Assembly (NCBI GenBank): GCA_016209495.1
Contig: JACQVX010000178.1
Location: 1 to 52,247, forward strand
From: Planctomycetota bacterium
Lineage (GTDB): Bacteria; Planctomycetota; JACQVX01
Length of the DNA: 52,247 nt
Direction of reading: 5' to 3'
Positions within the stretch are counted from its first letter, which is position 1. Each line of letters starts with the position of its first letter. Made by a program: the position numbers and the translations under genes. The notes beneath the pieces are model-generated. The model was not told where the DNA came from. It saw only the letters and a list, made by a program, of their open reading frames with translations, and searched no databases. This document shows positions 8,693 to 18,679 of this stretch, one piece after another.

Positions 8693-9725
8693 GCTGCAAC
8701 GCCAGGCCGGGGAGTGGCTCAGCGGGCAGGGGCCCGAGTCGGACATCGTCATGTCCAGCCGCGTTCGCCTGGCCCGGAACCTGGGGGGCCGTCCCTTCCT
8801 GACCCGGGCCACGGACGAGGTGAAGACGGAGATCGAGCGGACCTCCCGCGAGGCCCTCCTCTCGGCCGCCCTGGCGGAGGGGTTGCTCTACATCAACGTG
8901 ATGGACGCGACCCCCATCGAGCGGCTCTTCCTCGTCGAGCGTCACCTCATCTCCAAGGAGCACGCCAACGCCAGCGGGCAGCGAGGCGTGGCACTGGGGA
9001 AGAAGGAGCGCATCAGCATCATGGTGAACGAGGAGGACCACCTCCGTCTCCAGGTCCTGTGTTCGGGCTATCAGCTCCGGGAGGCCTGGGTCGAGATGGC
9101 CACCCTGGACGACAAGGTGGAGTCGCGGCTGGACTACGCCTTCTCCTCCCAGTTCGGCTACCTCACGGCGTGCCCCACGAACGTGGGGACGGGGATGCGC
9201 GTGAGCGTGATGCTGCACCTGCCGGCCCTGGTCATGACGCGGCAGATCGACAAGGTCTTCCATGCCGTCTCCAAGATCAACCTGGCGGTGCGTGGCCTCT
9301 ATGGCGAGGGGACCAATTCCAGCGGCGACTTCTTCCAGATCTCCAACCAGGTGACCCTGGGACGCGCGGAGGAGGACCTCATCCGGCAGATCGAGGACGT
9401 GGTCCCGCAGATCATCAAGTACGAGCGCAACGTCCGCGAGTCCCTCTTCAAGGACAACCCGAAGGGCCTGGAGGACCGGGTCTGGCGCGCCTACGGGATG
9501 CTGCGGTTCGCGAGGACCATCACCAGCAACGAGACCATGGAACTCCTCAGCCAGGTGCGCCTCGGCGTCAACATGAAGATCATCGAGGACCTGGACATCA
9601 ATACCGTTAACGAGCTCTTCATCCTCGCGCAGCCGGCGCACCTCCAGATGTGCAAGGGGAAGAAGCTGGACAGCCCGGAGCGGGACGTGGCCCGGGCGAC
9701 GTTCATCCGGAACTGGCTCGAGTAG
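8679..9725 (+). CDS. mcsB: Protein-arginine kinase McsB (ATP:guanido phosphotransferase family)
   Basis: VMSSRVRLARNL, LTACPTNVGTGMRVSVMLHLPAL, NQVTLGRAEEDLI. Confidence 0.93.
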   Translation: MEIAELQRQAGEWLSGQGPESDIVMSSRVRLARNLGGRPFLTRATDEVKTEIERTSREALLSAALAEGLLYINVMDATPIERLFLVERHLISKEHANASGQRGVALGKKERISIMVNEEDHLRLQVLCSGYQLREAWVEMATLDDKVESRLDYAFSSQFGYLTACPTNVGTGMRVSVMLHLPALVMTRQIDKVFHAVSKINLAVRGLYGEGTNSSGDFFQISNQVTLGRAEEDLIRQIEDVVPQIIKYERNVRESLFKDNPKGLEDRVWRAYGMLRFARTITSNETMELLSQVRLGVNMKIIEDLDINTVNELFILAQPAHLQMCKGKKLDSPERDVARATFIRNWLE

Positions 9726-9739
9726 CGAAGGGAGCCCCC

Positions 9740-12211
9740 ATGTTCGATCGCTTCACCGACCGCGCCCGCAAGGTCATGGGCCTGGCCCGCCAGGAGGCCC
9801 AGCGGTTCAACCACGAGTACATCGGGACCGAGCACATCCTCCTGGGCCTGGTGCAGGAGGGCTCGGGGGTGGCCGCCAACGTCCTCAAGAACCTGGGGGT
9901 GGAGCTGACGAAGATCCGCCACGAGGTGGAGAGGATCGTCCAGAGCGGTCCGTCCATGGTCACCATGGGCCAGCTCCCCTTCACCCCGCGCGCCAAGAAG
10001 GTCCTGGAGCTTTCGGTGGAGGAGGCCTCCAACCTCGGCCACAACTACATCGGTACGGAACACCTGCTCCTGGGGCTCATCCGCGAGAACGACGGCGTCG
10101 CGGCCCAGGTCCTGCTCAACATGGGGCTGAAGCTCGAGGACGTGCGGGACGAGGTCCTGGAACTCCTGGGGGCCGACATGCCCGTGGACGCCCCGCCTCA
10201 GCAGCAGAAGCGCGCCGCGGGGAAGTCCAAGACCCCCGCCCTCGACTCCTTCGGCCGTGACCTCACGGAGCTGGCCCGGGAGGGCAAGCTCGACCCGGTC
10301 ATCGGCCGCGCCAACGAGATCGAGCGGGTGATCCAGATCCTCTCGCGCCGCACCAAGAACAACCCGGTGCTCCTGGGGGAGCCGGGCGTGGGGAAGACGG
10401 CCATCGTGGAGGGCCTGGCCCAGTCGGTCGTTAAGGGGACCGTCCCCGAGCTGCTCCGGGAGCGGCGCATCGTCGTCCTGGACCTGGCCATGATGGTGGC
10501 GGGGACCAAGTACCGCGGCCAGTTCGAGGAGCGTATCAAGGCGGTGATGACCGAGGTGCGGAGGGCCAAGAACGTGGTCCTCTACAGCGACGTGCTGCAC
10601 ACCGTGGTGGGGGCGGGCGGGGCGGAGGGGGCCATCGACGCCTCCAACGTCCTCAAGCCGGCCCTGGCCCGGGGCGAGGTCCAGTGCATCGGGGCCACCA
10701 CCCTGGACGAGTACCGGAAGTACATCGAGAAGGACGGGGCCCTGGAGCGCCGGTTCCAGACCATCATGGTGGACCCGCCGACCAAGGAGGAGACCCTGGA
10801 GATCCTCAAGGGCCTGCGGGACAAGTACGAGGCCCACCACCGGGTCCAGTACACGGACGTGGCCCTGGAGAACGCGGTGGAGCTCTCCACCCGCTACATC
10901 ACGGGCCGCTTCCTGCCGGACAAGGCCAACGACGTCATCGACGAGGCGGGGGCGCGGCTGCGCATGAAGAACATGACCCGCCCGCCGGACCTGCGCGAGC
11001 TGGACGACGAGATCAAGCGCCAGGAGAAGGAGAAGGAGGAGGCGGTGGCCGCCCAGGACTTCGAGCGGGCGGCGAGCCTCCGCGACCAGGCCGACAAGCT
11101 CAAGAAGAAGAAGGACGGGATCAAGAAGGAGTGGCGCGATACCCACAGCGAGTCCGGCGGGGTCGTGGATGAGGAGGTCATCGCCGAGACGGTCTCCAAG
11201 ATGACGGGCATCCCGCTCACCCGCATCGAGAAGGGCGAGGCGGAGCGGCTTCTCCAGATGGAGGCGGAGCTGCACAAGATGGTCGTCTCCCAGCACGAGG
11301 CCATCCGCACCATCGCCAATACGGTGCGCCGCTCGCGCTCCGGCCTCAAAGACCCGCGCCGCCCCACGGGCTCGTTCCTCTTCCTCGGCCCCACGGGGGT
11401 GGGCAAGACCCTCCTCGCCAAGGCCCTGGCCAAGTTCATGTTCGGCAGCGAGGACGCCCTCATCCAGATCGACATGTCCGAGTACATGGAGAAGCACAAC
11501 GTCTCCCGGCTGGTGGGCGCCCCTCCCGGCTACGTGGGCTTCGAGGAGGGCGGGCAGCTCACCGAGAAGATCCGCCGCCGCTCCTACGCGGTGGTCCTAT
11601 TCGACGAGATCGAGAAGGCCCACCACGACGTCTTCAACATGCTCCTCCAGATCATGGAGGAGGGGAAGCTCACCGACTCCTACGGGCGTCTGGTGGACTT
11701 CCGGAACACCGTCCTCATCATGACCAGCAACCTGGGGACGGACGTGATCAAGAACTCCGCCTCCCTGGGCTTCCGCCAGACGTCCAAGGAGCAGGACTAC
11801 GAGGCCATGAAGGCCCAGATCCTGGAGCAGCTCGAGAAGGAGTTCCGGCCGGAGTTCCTGAACCGTCTGGACGAGGTGGTGGTCTTCCGGCAGCTCGACC
11901 GGGAGGACGTGAAGAAGATCATCGACATCGAGGTGCGCCACGTGGCGGATCGGCTCGCGGACAGGGGCATACAGCTCGTCATCACCGACGAGGCGAGGGA
12001 GTTCCTCCTGGGCAAGGGCTACAGCGCGGACTTCGGCGCCCGTCCCATGAAGCGGGCCATCGAGCAGCTCATCGAGGACCCGCTCAGCGAGGAGATCCTC
12101 CGCGGGGCGCTCCCCCAGGGCGTGGTCCTGGAGGTGGGCGTCGCCGACGGACACCTGCACTTCCACCAGTCCGAGAAGGCGGCGGAGAAGGCCGTAGTTC
12201 CGGCCCACTGA
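9740..12211 (+). CDS. clpC: ATP-dependent Clp protease ATP-binding subunit ClpC
   Basis: [37 protein letters not shown]; two AAA+ modules ([16 protein letters not shown]), UVR-like linker; ORF track begins upstream at 9650 but ATG 9740 fits the family. Confidence 0.95.
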   Translation: MFDRFTDRARKVMGLARQEAQRFNHEYIGTEHILLGLVQEGSGVAANVLKNLGVELTKIRHEVERIVQSGPSMVTMGQLPFTPRAKKVLELSVEEASNLGHNYIGTEHLLLGLIRENDGVAAQVLLNMGLKLEDVRDEVLELLGADMPVDAPPQQQKRAAGKSKTPALDSFGRDLTELAREGKLDPVIGRANEIERVIQILSRRTKNNPVLLGEPGVGKTAIVEGLAQSVVKGTVPELLRERRIVVLDLAMMVAGTKYRGQFEERIKAVMTEVRRAKNVVLYSDVLHTVVGAGGAEGAIDASNVLKPALARGEVQCIGATTLDEYRKYIEKDGALERRFQTIMVDPPTKEETLEILKGLRDKYEAHHRVQYTDVALENAVELSTRYITGRFLPDKANDVIDEAGARLRMKNMTRPPDLRELDDEIKRQEKEKEEAVAAQDFERAASLRDQADKLKKKKDGIKKEWRDTHSESGGVVDEEVIAETVSKMTGIPLTRIEKGEAERLLQMEAELHKMVVSQHEAIRTIANTVRRSRSGLKDPRRPTGSFLFLGPTGVGKTLLAKALAKFMFGSEDALIQIDMSEYMEKHNVSRLVGAPPGYVGFEEGGQLTEKIRRRSYAVVLFDEIEKAHHDVFNMLLQIMEEGKLTDSYGRLVDFRNTVLIMTSNLGTDVIKNSASLGFRQTSKEQDYEAMKAQILEQLEKEFRPEFLNRLDEVVVFRQLDREDVKKIIDIEVRHVADRLADRGIQLVITDEAREFLLGKGYSADFGARPMKRAIEQLIEDPLSEEILRGALPQGVVLEVGVADGHLHFHQSEKAAEKAVVPAH

Positions 12212-12214
12212 GCC

Positions 12215-14887
12215 ATGACCGAGGACGCGCCGCAGGCCGGCCGCTACGACCCCGCGGCCGTGGAGGACCGCTGGTACCGGTTCTGGGAGGACGGGGGCTA
12301 CTTCCACGAGGAGCCGGACGCCCCCGGCGAACCCTTCTCCATCGTGATCCCCCCGCCCAACGTGACGGGGGTCCTCCACATGGGGCATGCCCTGGACAAC
12401 ACCTTCCAGGACCTCATCACGCGCCTGAGGCGCATGCAGGGCCGCAAGGTCCTCTGGCTCCCGGGGACCGACCATGCCGGCATCGCCACCCAGAACGTGG
12501 TGGAGCGCAAGCTCAAGAAGGAGGGCATGCGCCGGGCCGACCTGGGGCGCGAGCGCTTCCTGGAGAAGGTCTGGGAGTGGAAGGAGGAGCACGGGTCCAC
12601 CATCGTCCGCCAGCTCCGACGCCTCGGGGCCTCCTGCGACTGGAGCCGGGAGCGCTTCACCATGGACGAGGGGCTCTCCCGCGCCGTGGTGGAGGTCTTC
12701 TGCCGCCTCCACGAGAAGGGGCTCATCTATCGGGGCGAGTACCTGGTGAACTGGTGCCCCCGCTGCGCCACGGCCCTCACCATCGAGGAGGCGATCCACA
12801 AGGACGTCGCCGGGGCGATGTATTCCATCCGCTACCCCGTGAAGGGGGAGCCGGGCCGCCACGTCACCGTGGCCACCACGCGGCCCGAGACCCTCCTGGG
12901 CGACACGGCGGTGGCGGTCCACCCGGAGGACGTGCGCTACCGCGACCTGGTGGGCCGGACCGTGGTCCTCCCCTTCGTGGGTCGCGAGATCCCCGTGGTG
13001 GCGGACGCCTTCGTGGACCGGGCCTTCGGGACCGGATGCCTCAAGATCACCCCCGGCCACGACCCCAACGACTTCGAGCTGGGGCAGCGCCACGGCCTGG
13101 CCCGGGTCAACGTCCTGCGCGCCGACGGGACCATCAACGAGAACGGAGGCGAGTTCCAGGGCCTGGACCGCTTCGAGGCCCGCGAGCGCGTGGTCCAGCG
13201 GCTACAGGAAGAGGGGCTCTACGCGGGGCGGCAGGACCATGTCCACCCCGTGGCCCACTGCCAGCGCTGCGGGACCATCCTGGAACCCTGGCTCTCGACC
13301 CAGTGGTTCGTCCGCATGAAGCCCCTGGCGGGACCCGCCATGGCGGCGGTGCGCGAGGGCCGTGTGCGCTTCACGCCGGAGCGCTGGGAGCACGTCTATT
13401 TCCAGTGGATGGAGGGCATCCGCGACTGGTGCATCTCCCGCCAGCTCTGGTGGGGCCACCGCATCCCGGCATGGCACTGCCGCTCGCACGGCTGCGGGGG
13501 CATCACCGTGGCCCGCTCGACGCCCTCGGCCTGCGCGCGCTGCGGCGGTGGGGACCTGGAGCAGGACCCGGACGTCCTGGACACCTGGTTCTCGTCGTGG
13601 CTCTGGCCCTTCTCCACCATGGGGTGGCCCGGGGACACGGCGGACCTCCGCACCTTCTACCCCACGCGGACGCTGGTGACCGGGCCCGACATCATCTTCT
13701 TCTGGGTGGCCCGGATGATCATGGCCGGCATCGAGTTCACGGGCCAGGCCCCCTTCGACACCGTCTACCTCCACGGCATGGTCAAGGACGACCAGGGCCG
13801 CATCATGTCCAAGTCCCTGGGCAACGGCATCGACCCCATCGAGATGATCGAGCGTTACAGCGCCGACGCCCTGCGGTTCAGCCTGGTGATGCTTACCGCC
13901 GAGGGACAGGACGCGCGCCTCGCGGTCGAAAAGTTCGAGATGGGGCGCAACTTCACCAACAAGCTATGGAACGCGTCGCGGTTCGTGCTGGGGCGCCTGG
14001 AGGGCTGCCCGGGGCCGCTGGCCGCGCCGCGCCCCGGCGAAGGGCTCCTGGAGGAGGACCGCTGGATCCTCTCCCGCCTGCACCGCTCCGTCGCCCTGGT
14101 CACGGACCGCTTCGAGCGCTACCGCTTCAACGAGGGGCTGCACCTCCTCCACGCCTTCGTCTGGCACGACCTCTGTGACTGGTACATCGAGGCGGTCAAG
14201 CCTAGGCTGGCGGGCGGCGAACCGGGGCAGGCGAGGTCCGCCGGGGCCACCCTGGCCCACGTCCTGGACGTGGCCCTGCGTCTGCTGCACCCGGTGACGC
14301 CCTTCGTCACCGAGGAGGTCTGGCAGCGGCTCCGGCCCTACACCGGGGACCTGGCGACGGCCCTCATCGTGGCGGCCTGGCCGCGGTCGGACGCGGCCTG
14401 GGTGGACGACGCCCTCGAGACGGACATGGCACGGGTCCAGGAGCTGATCCGGGGCGTGCGCAACGTCCGCAAGCGCTACGAGCTCGCGCCCGGCGCGGGC
14501 CTGGACCTCGTGGTCTCGGCCCGGGACGCGGCGGTGGCCCGCGCCGTCTCGGCTCGCGCGGGCCTCCTGGAGCGCATGGCGGGGCTCGCCCGCCTGGAGG
14601 TGGGGACCGGACTCGCGCGGCCGCGGGCCTCGGCGGCCATCGTCCTCGGCGACGCGGCGGGCTACGTCCCCCTCGCGGGGGTCATCGACGTGGCGGCCGA
14701 GCGGCGGCGCCTCGAGGCGAGGGCGGGCGAGGAGCGGGCCCACCGGGACCGGATCGCCGCCAAGCTGGCGGAGCCCCGTTTCGTGGAGCGGGCCCCGGCG
14801 GCCGTGGTGGAGCGCGAGCGCGCCGGCCTGGCCCGCAGCGAGGAGGCCCTGGCCTCGCTCGCCGCCGCCATCGAGGAACTCGGCTGA
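12215..14887 (+). CDS. valS: Valyl-tRNA synthetase
   Basis: PPPNVTGVLHMGHAL (HIGH), GRIMSKSLGNGIDP (KMSKS), DTWFSSWLWPFSTMGWP, C-terminal coiled coil. Confidence 0.95.
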   Translation: MTEDAPQAGRYDPAAVEDRWYRFWEDGGYFHEEPDAPGEPFSIVIPPPNVTGVLHMGHALDNTFQDLITRLRRMQGRKVLWLPGTDHAGIATQNVVERKLKKEGMRRADLGRERFLEKVWEWKEEHGSTIVRQLRRLGASCDWSRERFTMDEGLSRAVVEVFCRLHEKGLIYRGEYLVNWCPRCATALTIEEAIHKDVAGAMYSIRYPVKGEPGRHVTVATTRPETLLGDTAVAVHPEDVRYRDLVGRTVVLPFVGREIPVVADAFVDRAFGTGCLKITPGHDPNDFELGQRHGLARVNVLRADGTINENGGEFQGLDRFEARERVVQRLQEEGLYAGRQDHVHPVAHCQRCGTILEPWLSTQWFVRMKPLAGPAMAAVREGRVRFTPERWEHVYFQWMEGIRDWCISRQLWWGHRIPAWHCRSHGCGGITVARSTPSACARCGGGDLEQDPDVLDTWFSSWLWPFSTMGWPGDTADLRTFYPTRTLVTGPDIIFFWVARMIMAGIEFTGQAPFDTVYLHGMVKDDQGRIMSKSLGNGIDPIEMIERYSADALRFSLVMLTAEGQDARLAVEKFEMGRNFTNKLWNASRFVLGRLEGCPGPLAAPRPGEGLLEEDRWILSRLHRSVALVTDRFERYRFNEGLHLLHAFVWHDLCDWYIEAVKPRLAGGEPGQARSAGATLAHVLDVALRLLHPVTPFVTEEVWQRLRPYTGDLATALIVAAWPRSDAAWVDDALETDMARVQELIRGVRNVRKRYELAPGAGLDLVVSARDAAVARAVSARAGLLERMAGLARLEVGTGLARPRASAAIVLGDAAGYVPLAGVIDVAAERRRLEARAGEERAHRDRIAAKLAEPRFVERAPAAVVERERAGLARSEEALASLAAAIEELG

Positions 14888-16425
14888 TCCGTCCCGCCGT
14901 CCTCGTCATACGGGACGGCTGGGGCGTGGCCCCCGCGGGGCCCGGGAACGCCGTGAACCTGGCCCGCACCCCCGTCCTGGACCGGCTGCTGGGCGAGGCC
15001 CCCTGGGCCCTCCTGGCGTGCAGCGGCGAGGCCGTGGGGCTGCCTCGGGGCGTCATGGGCAACTCCGAGGTGGGCCACATGAACTTCGGGGCCGGGCGCC
15101 TGGTCCGGATGGACGTCACGCGCATCGACCGCGCCATCGCCGACGGCTCCTTCGCCTCCATCCCGGTCCTGTGCGACGCCATGGACCGTGCCCGCCAGGG
15201 AGCGCTGCACCTCGTGGGGCTGTGCTCCGACGGGCAGGTCCACTCCGCCATGGGCCACGTCCGGGCCCTGCTGGAGCTGGCCCGCTCGCGGGGCGTGGCA
15301 AGAGTCTGGCTGCACGCCATCACCGACGGGCGGGACACGGCCCCGGACTCCTCTCCCCGGTACCTCTCCGAGATCGAAGGCTGGTGCGACTCCCTGGGGG
15401 TGGGGCGCGTCGCCACGGTCTCGGGGCGCTACTTTGCCATGGACCGGGACCGGCGCTGGGACCGCGTGGGCCGTGCCTACGACGCCATGGTCCACGGGCG
15501 CGGGGAGACGGCCAGGTCGGCCGTGGAGGTCCTGCGGGTCTCCCACGCGGCGGGCGTCACCGACGAGTTCGTCGAGCCGCGGGTCCTGGTGGACGAGGGG
15601 GGCGCGCCCCTGGGCCCGGTGCACGGGGGGGACGTGGTGCTCTCGTTCAACTTCCGGGCGGACCGGATGCGGCAGCTCGCCCATGCCCTCACGGACGCCC
15701 GCTTCGAGGGCTTCGACCGTGGGGGCGCGCCCAGGCCCCGGCTCGTGTGCATGACGCGCTACGACGAGGCCCTGGACCTCCCGGTGGCCTTTGCGCCCCA
15801 GACGTTCCGGCGCACCTTCGCAGAGGTGGTGTCCGGGGCGGGGCTCCGGCAACTACGCATCGCCGAGACGGAGAAGTACGCCCACGTCACCTTCTTCTTC
15901 TCCTGCGGACGCGAGGAGCCCTGGGCGGGAGAGGAGCGCGTGCTCGTCCCCAGTCCCCGGGTGGCCACCTACGACCAGAGTCCCGCCATGAGCGCCGTGG
16001 AGGTCACCGACGTGCTGGTGGACCGGGTGCGGCGCTCGGCCCAGGAGGTGGTCATCGTCAACTACGCCAACGCGGACATGGTAGGCCATACCGGCTCGAT
16101 ACCGGCCGCCGTCGCGGCCTGCGAGGCGGTGGACGGCTGCATCGGCCGGGTCCTGGAGGCCGCGGCCGGCGCCGGGGCCGCGGTCCTGGTCACGGCGGAC
16201 CACGGCAACGCGGAGCAGATGATCGACCCGGTCACCGGAGGGCCTCACACCGCCCATACCACCCACCCGGTCCACGTCATCCTCGTGGACCCCTCGCGCC
16301 CCGGGGCGCGCCTCGCCCCGGGGGGGCGGCTCCTGGACGTGGCCCCCACGCTCCTGGACCTGCTGGGCGTGGAGAGGCCCCTGGAGATGGAGGGGCGGTC
16401 GCTGCGGGTGGGGACGGGGGAGTAG
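14884..16425 (+). CDS. gpmI: 2,3-bisphosphoglycerate-independent phosphoglycerate mutase
   Basis: AVLVIRDGWGVAP...SGEAVGLPRGVMGNSEVGHMNFGAGR; ADHGNAEQM. The catalytic DGWG lies upstream of the first GTG/ATG, so CTG 14884 (CTGA overlap with the valS stop, preceded by GAGGA) is the likely start. Confidence 0.88.
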   Translation: MIRPAVLVIRDGWGVAPAGPGNAVNLARTPVLDRLLGEAPWALLACSGEAVGLPRGVMGNSEVGHMNFGAGRLVRMDVTRIDRAIADGSFASIPVLCDAMDRARQGALHLVGLCSDGQVHSAMGHVRALLELARSRGVARVWLHAITDGRDTAPDSSPRYLSEIEGWCDSLGVGRVATVSGRYFAMDRDRRWDRVGRAYDAMVHGRGETARSAVEVLRVSHAAGVTDEFVEPRVLVDEGGAPLGPVHGGDVVLSFNFRADRMRQLAHALTDARFEGFDRGGAPRPRLVCMTRYDEALDLPVAFAPQTFRRTFAEVVSGAGLRQLRIAETEKYAHVTFFFSCGREEPWAGEERVLVPSPRVATYDQSPAMSAVEVTDVLVDRVRRSAQEVVIVNYANADMVGHTGSIPAAVAACEAVDGCIGRVLEAAAGAGAAVLVTADHGNAEQMIDPVTGGPHTAHTTHPVHVILVDPSRPGARLAPGGRLLDVAPTLLDLLGVERPLEMEGRSLRVGTGE

Positions 16426-16465
16426 GCTGCGGGCCGGGACCAGGGCCCCAGGCCCGTGCGCACGC

Positions 16466-16495
16466 CCACGCACACGGCCACGGCCGTGCGCGTGG
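16466..16495. repeat. Near-perfect inverted repeat between gpmI and arcC
   Basis: CCACGCACACGGCC-AC-GGCCGTGCGCGTGG (13 of 14 positions complementary); no T-tract. Confidence 0.5.
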
Positions 16496-16539
16496 AGGTC
16501 CCTTTACGCCCGAGCGCGCCGGTGATAGCTTCCCGCCCG

Positions 16540-17526
16540 GTGCACGGTCCCGGACCCAGCCTGCCGGCCGCTCTCTCGGTGGTCGCGATCGGAGGCAACT
16601 CCCTCATCGACCCCGCCATGCCCCCCACGGTGGACAGCCAGTTCCGGGTCACGGCGCGGGCCATGGCCCCCATCGCCGCGCTGATCGCCCGCGGGGAGCG
16701 CCTGGTGCTCACCCATGGCAACGGGCCCCAGGTGGGCTTCATGCAGATGCGGGTGGAGCTCTCCAGGGACCGGATCCACGAGGTACCGCTGGACTCCCTC
16801 GTGGCCGACTCCCAGGGGAGCCTGGGCTACATGATCCAGCGCGACCTCCGGCGCGAGCTTCGGCGACGCCGCGTGGACGCCGAGGTCGTGACCGTCGTCA
16901 CGGAGGTGGGGGTGGACCCGGGGGACCACGCCTTCCTGGCCCCCACCAAACCCGTCGGCAAGTTCTACTCGGCGGCGGAGGCCGAGTCCCTCCGGCGTGA
17001 GCGCGGCTGGCGGATGGTGGAGGACTCGCACCGCGGTTGGCGGCGCGTGGTGCCTTCCCCGCCCCCGGAGGACATTGTCCAGCTCGAGACCATCCGCCGG
17101 CTGATCCAGGCGGGGGCCACCGTGATCTGCTGCGGCGGCGGGGGGATCCCGGTCGCCCGGGGGGAGGATGGCCCCCTGCACGGCCTGGAGGCCGTCGTGG
17201 ACAAGGACCGGACCAGCGCCCTCCTGGCCCGTTCCCTGGGCGCCCGCCGTCTGGTCATGACCACGGGGGTGGACCGGGTCTACCGGGACTTCCTCACGGC
17301 CAGCCCCGTGTCCCTCCCGGAGGTGGGGCTCGCGGAGCTCCGGGCCCTGGCCCGGGAGGGGCAGTTCCCCCCCGGCAGCATGGGGCCCAAGGTGGAGGCG
17401 GCCATCGACTTCCTGGAGCACGGCGGGGGCGAGGTCCTGGTCTGCCGCCCGGAGGACCTGGTGGAGGCCTTCGATGGGCACACCGGGACGCGCATCACCC
17501 ACGACATCGTCCAGGAGAGGCCATGA
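16540..17526 (+). CDS. arcC: Carbamate kinase
   Basis: LSVVAIGGNSLIDP, LTHGNGPQVGFM, ICCGGGGIPVARG, VVDKDRTSALLA, GSMGPKVEAAIDFLE; start uncertain (GTG 16522 or 16540). Confidence 0.88.
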   Translation: MHGPGPSLPAALSVVAIGGNSLIDPAMPPTVDSQFRVTARAMAPIAALIARGERLVLTHGNGPQVGFMQMRVELSRDRIHEVPLDSLVADSQGSLGYMIQRDLRRELRRRRVDAEVVTVVTEVGVDPGDHAFLAPTKPVGKFYSAAEAESLRRERGWRMVEDSHRGWRRVVPSPPPEDIVQLETIRRLIQAGATVICCGGGGIPVARGEDGPLHGLEAVVDKDRTSALLARSLGARRLVMTTGVDRVYRDFLTASPVSLPEVGLAELRALAREGQFPPGSMGPKVEAAIDFLEHGGGEVLVCRPEDLVEAFDGHTGTRITHDIVQERP

Positions 17527-18671
17527 AGACCTCGGGGCACGACGTGGCGCCCCTGGCGCCGGAGCGGCTGGAGGCCCTGCTGGGCCGCAGCCTGCTCGCC
17601 ACCATGGACTGGTCCACCACCGAGCTGGAGACCCTCCTGGCGGTGGCGACCCGCCTGGAGGCCCTGGACCGCGCCCGACCCGGCACGCGGTCCGCCGCCC
17701 TGCTCCCGGACGAGCTGGCCTACGCGATCTTCTTCGACAATTCCACGCGCACCAAGTCCGCCTGGGCGGGGGCCGCGGCCCGGCTGGGGATGCGGCCGGT
17801 CATCGTGGACGGCTCGTCGACCCAGGTGGCGCATGGCGAGACGGCCGAGGAGACCGGGGCCATGCTGGGGATGAACGCCCACGCCCTGGGGGCGCGCCAC
17901 GACCTCATCCTGGGCGAGGGGAACCGCTTCATGCGCGAGCTGAAGCGCGGCATCGACGACTACCTGGCGGCCACGGGCGACCCCCGCAAGGTCCCCGTCG
18001 TCAACCTCCAGTGCGACGTGGACCACCCCACCCAGACCCTGGCGGACCTCCTCTGGCTGCGGGAGCGCCTGGGCCAGCTGGCGGGCCGGCGCATCGCCGT
18101 CTCCTGGGCCTATTCCCCCAGCTACGCCAAGCCCCTCTCGGTCCCCCAGGGGCTCATCACCCTCCTCACCCGGTTCGGGGCCCATGTCACCCTGGCCCAC
18201 CCGGAGGGCTACCGCCTCATGGACGAGTGCACCGGCGCCTCCGGGGCCAACGCCGGTGCCTCCGGCGGCTCCTTCCGGGTCGTCGCCTCCATGGATGAGG
18301 CCTTCCGGGGGGCCGAGGCGGTCTACCCCAAGAGCTGGGGTCCCCACGAGCTGATGCTGGAGCGCGTGGAGGCCCATCGGGCGCTTGACCGGCAGCGCAT
18401 GGCGGATATCGAGCGCAGGGCCCTGGAGCGGAACGCCCGCCACCGGGACTGGATCTGCGACGAGCGCCGCATGGGCCTCACCGCCGGTGGCGGCGCCCTC
18501 TACCTGCACTGCCTCCCGGCGGACATCGGCGCCGAGGTCTCGCCGGGGGTCATGGCCCGCCACCGGGTGGACGTGGCCCGGGAGGCGAACAAGAAGGTCT
18601 ACGTCATCATGGCCCTCCTGGCCGCCGCCAAGGTCCCGGACCTGGCGGCCCGGCTGGCGGGGCGCGTCTGA
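17523..18671 (+). CDS. ygeW: YgeW-type knotted carbamoyltransferase
   Basis: FFDNSTRTKSAWAGAAARLGM, VNLQCDVDHPTQTLADLLWL, SWAYSPSYAKPLSVPQGLI, LHCLPADI; ATGA overlap with arcC. Confidence 0.9.
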   Translation: MKTSGHDVAPLAPERLEALLGRSLLATMDWSTTELETLLAVATRLEALDRARPGTRSAALLPDELAYAIFFDNSTRTKSAWAGAAARLGMRPVIVDGSSTQVAHGETAEETGAMLGMNAHALGARHDLILGEGNRFMRELKRGIDDYLAATGDPRKVPVVNLQCDVDHPTQTLADLLWLRERLGQLAGRRIAVSWAYSPSYAKPLSVPQGLITLLTRFGAHVTLAHPEGYRLMDECTGASGANAGASGGSFRVVASMDEAFRGAEAVYPKSWGPHELMLERVEAHRALDRQRMADIERRALERNARHRDWICDERRMGLTAGGGALYLHCLPADIGAEVSPGVMARHRVDVAREANKKVYVIMALLAAAKVPDLAARLAGRV

Positions 18672-18679
18672 GCGCGGAG

